Assembly (NCBI GenBank): GCA_000934385.1
Contig: KN880465.1
Location: 1 to 64,000, forward strand
Length of the DNA stretch: 64,000 bases
Reading direction: 5' to 3'
DNA from: Cylindrobasidium torrendii FP15055 ss-10
Taxonomy: Eukaryota; Basidiomycota; Agaricomycetes; Agaricales; Physalacriaceae
Shown here one piece after another: positions 63,376-64,000 of this stretch. The notes beneath the pieces are model-generated. The model made no database searches and had not been told where the DNA came from. It worked only from the letters and a program-made list of their open reading frames with translations. Numbering within the stretch: the first letter of the stretch is position 1; each line of letters opens with the position of its first letter. The position numbers and the translations under genes are program-made.

Positions 63376-64000
63376 AGTAGGTCAAGCATCCCGATGACCG
63401 TCGTGTTGAACGTTGGACTTACATTGAATTGTGGCGGACCGGTGCCCCGTATACACACCTTTTTGACTCGGATGACGGGGACAGTAAGGGTAAGACGGCG
63501 CGGTTGTGTTCGATTCTGTAATGAGTATAGATTTAGAGGAAATATACTCGTAGAGTAAACTAGGTGCCATTGGGTGTGGGGCAGTCCAATCAGATCGTAC
63601 TAAAAATTCGAGTAGTCTACAATGTAGCACCTTCTTTCCCATTGAATTCAATTGTCGTCCTCAAGCAGAGTATTCGTTTCTAGCTTGCCTACGAGAAAGT
63701 TTTCCTGCACAAAATCACGGCGTGATCAAGGCCACGACTCAAGTGCTCATCGACATCCCCCCGCCGCTTCCAAGCTGAAGTCTAGTGGCAATGATAATAT
63801 TAACAACATCAGGGATAGATAAAAAAATAAACTTAGCATTCTACACCGCATTGTTCACAGTGCTTAATCAGAGACGTTATGAACACCAATATCTACGGAA
63901 CCATTCCATGCCAGCACAATTGGCTTCGTCTTCAGCTATTGCACGTCTTCCGAGCCAGACCTCAAACCCAAGCTGCCGCACCATAGCGACCATCCTGCAC
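63376..64000. other. Window end, no gene seen
   Basis: Upstream flank of PPG1 copy B and AT-rich sequence to the window edge. A gene may begin beyond the window. Confidence 0.5.

Noticed and set aside
1..64000. CRISPR arrays, transposases, LTRs, viral genes
   Set aside because: No regular spaced repeats, DDE/reverse-transcriptase motifs or long terminal repeats were seen; the window is a eukaryotic nuclear sequence.

Overview
The window comes from a filamentous basidiomycete, most likely an Agaricomycete. Genes are dense and broken by many short introns (about 44-60 nt), with GTGCGT, GTAAGT or GTATGT donors and CAG/TAG acceptors. The content fits a plant-biomass-associated mushroom-forming fungus: an AA9 lytic polysaccharide monooxygenase, a NIS1-type secreted protein, and a crowd of lineage-specific F-box proteins among conserved housekeeping genes.

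Layout. 0-2 kb: no firm gene, two perfect inverted repeats and an orphan TATA box. 2-15.7 kb: dynactin p25, a Val/Cys-rich secreted hydrophobic protein, an SDR oxidoreductase, a Cdc11-type septin, a divergent YIF1/SPC1 pair, an F-box protein, the BAR protein RVS161 (with a GC-AG intron) and the AA9 enzyme. 17-32 kb: lineage-specific zinc-binding-type genes around the ribosome assembly factor TSR1. Two carry a CxxC...WxxHxxxC motif, one has a single Zn2Cys6-like cluster, and one (27287-31923) has six tandem modules, each a helical segment plus a Zn2Cys6-like cluster, with all 12 introns in phase 0. 32-35 kb: the GPI transamidase subunit PIG-U and the NIS1-like protein. 35-57 kb: F-box and LRR-like genes with a C2H2 protein, a PPG1-type phosphatase, a CRAL-TRIO protein and a CLC chloride channel. 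57-64 kb: the splicing factor CWC24, a Cys-3/MetR-type bZIP factor and a second PPG1-type phosphatase.

Functionally, YIF1, SPC1 and PIG-U serve the early secretory pathway. Septin, RVS161 and dynactin serve cytoskeleton and membrane shape. TSR1 and CWC24 serve ribosome and spliceosome maturation. The accessory layer (F-box/LRR proteins and Cys-cluster proteins) shows duplication, frameshifts and modular growth. The six-module Cys-cluster gene is the best candidate for something undescribed. Exon models were assembled by hand from splice signals and homology recalled from memory; no database search was run.
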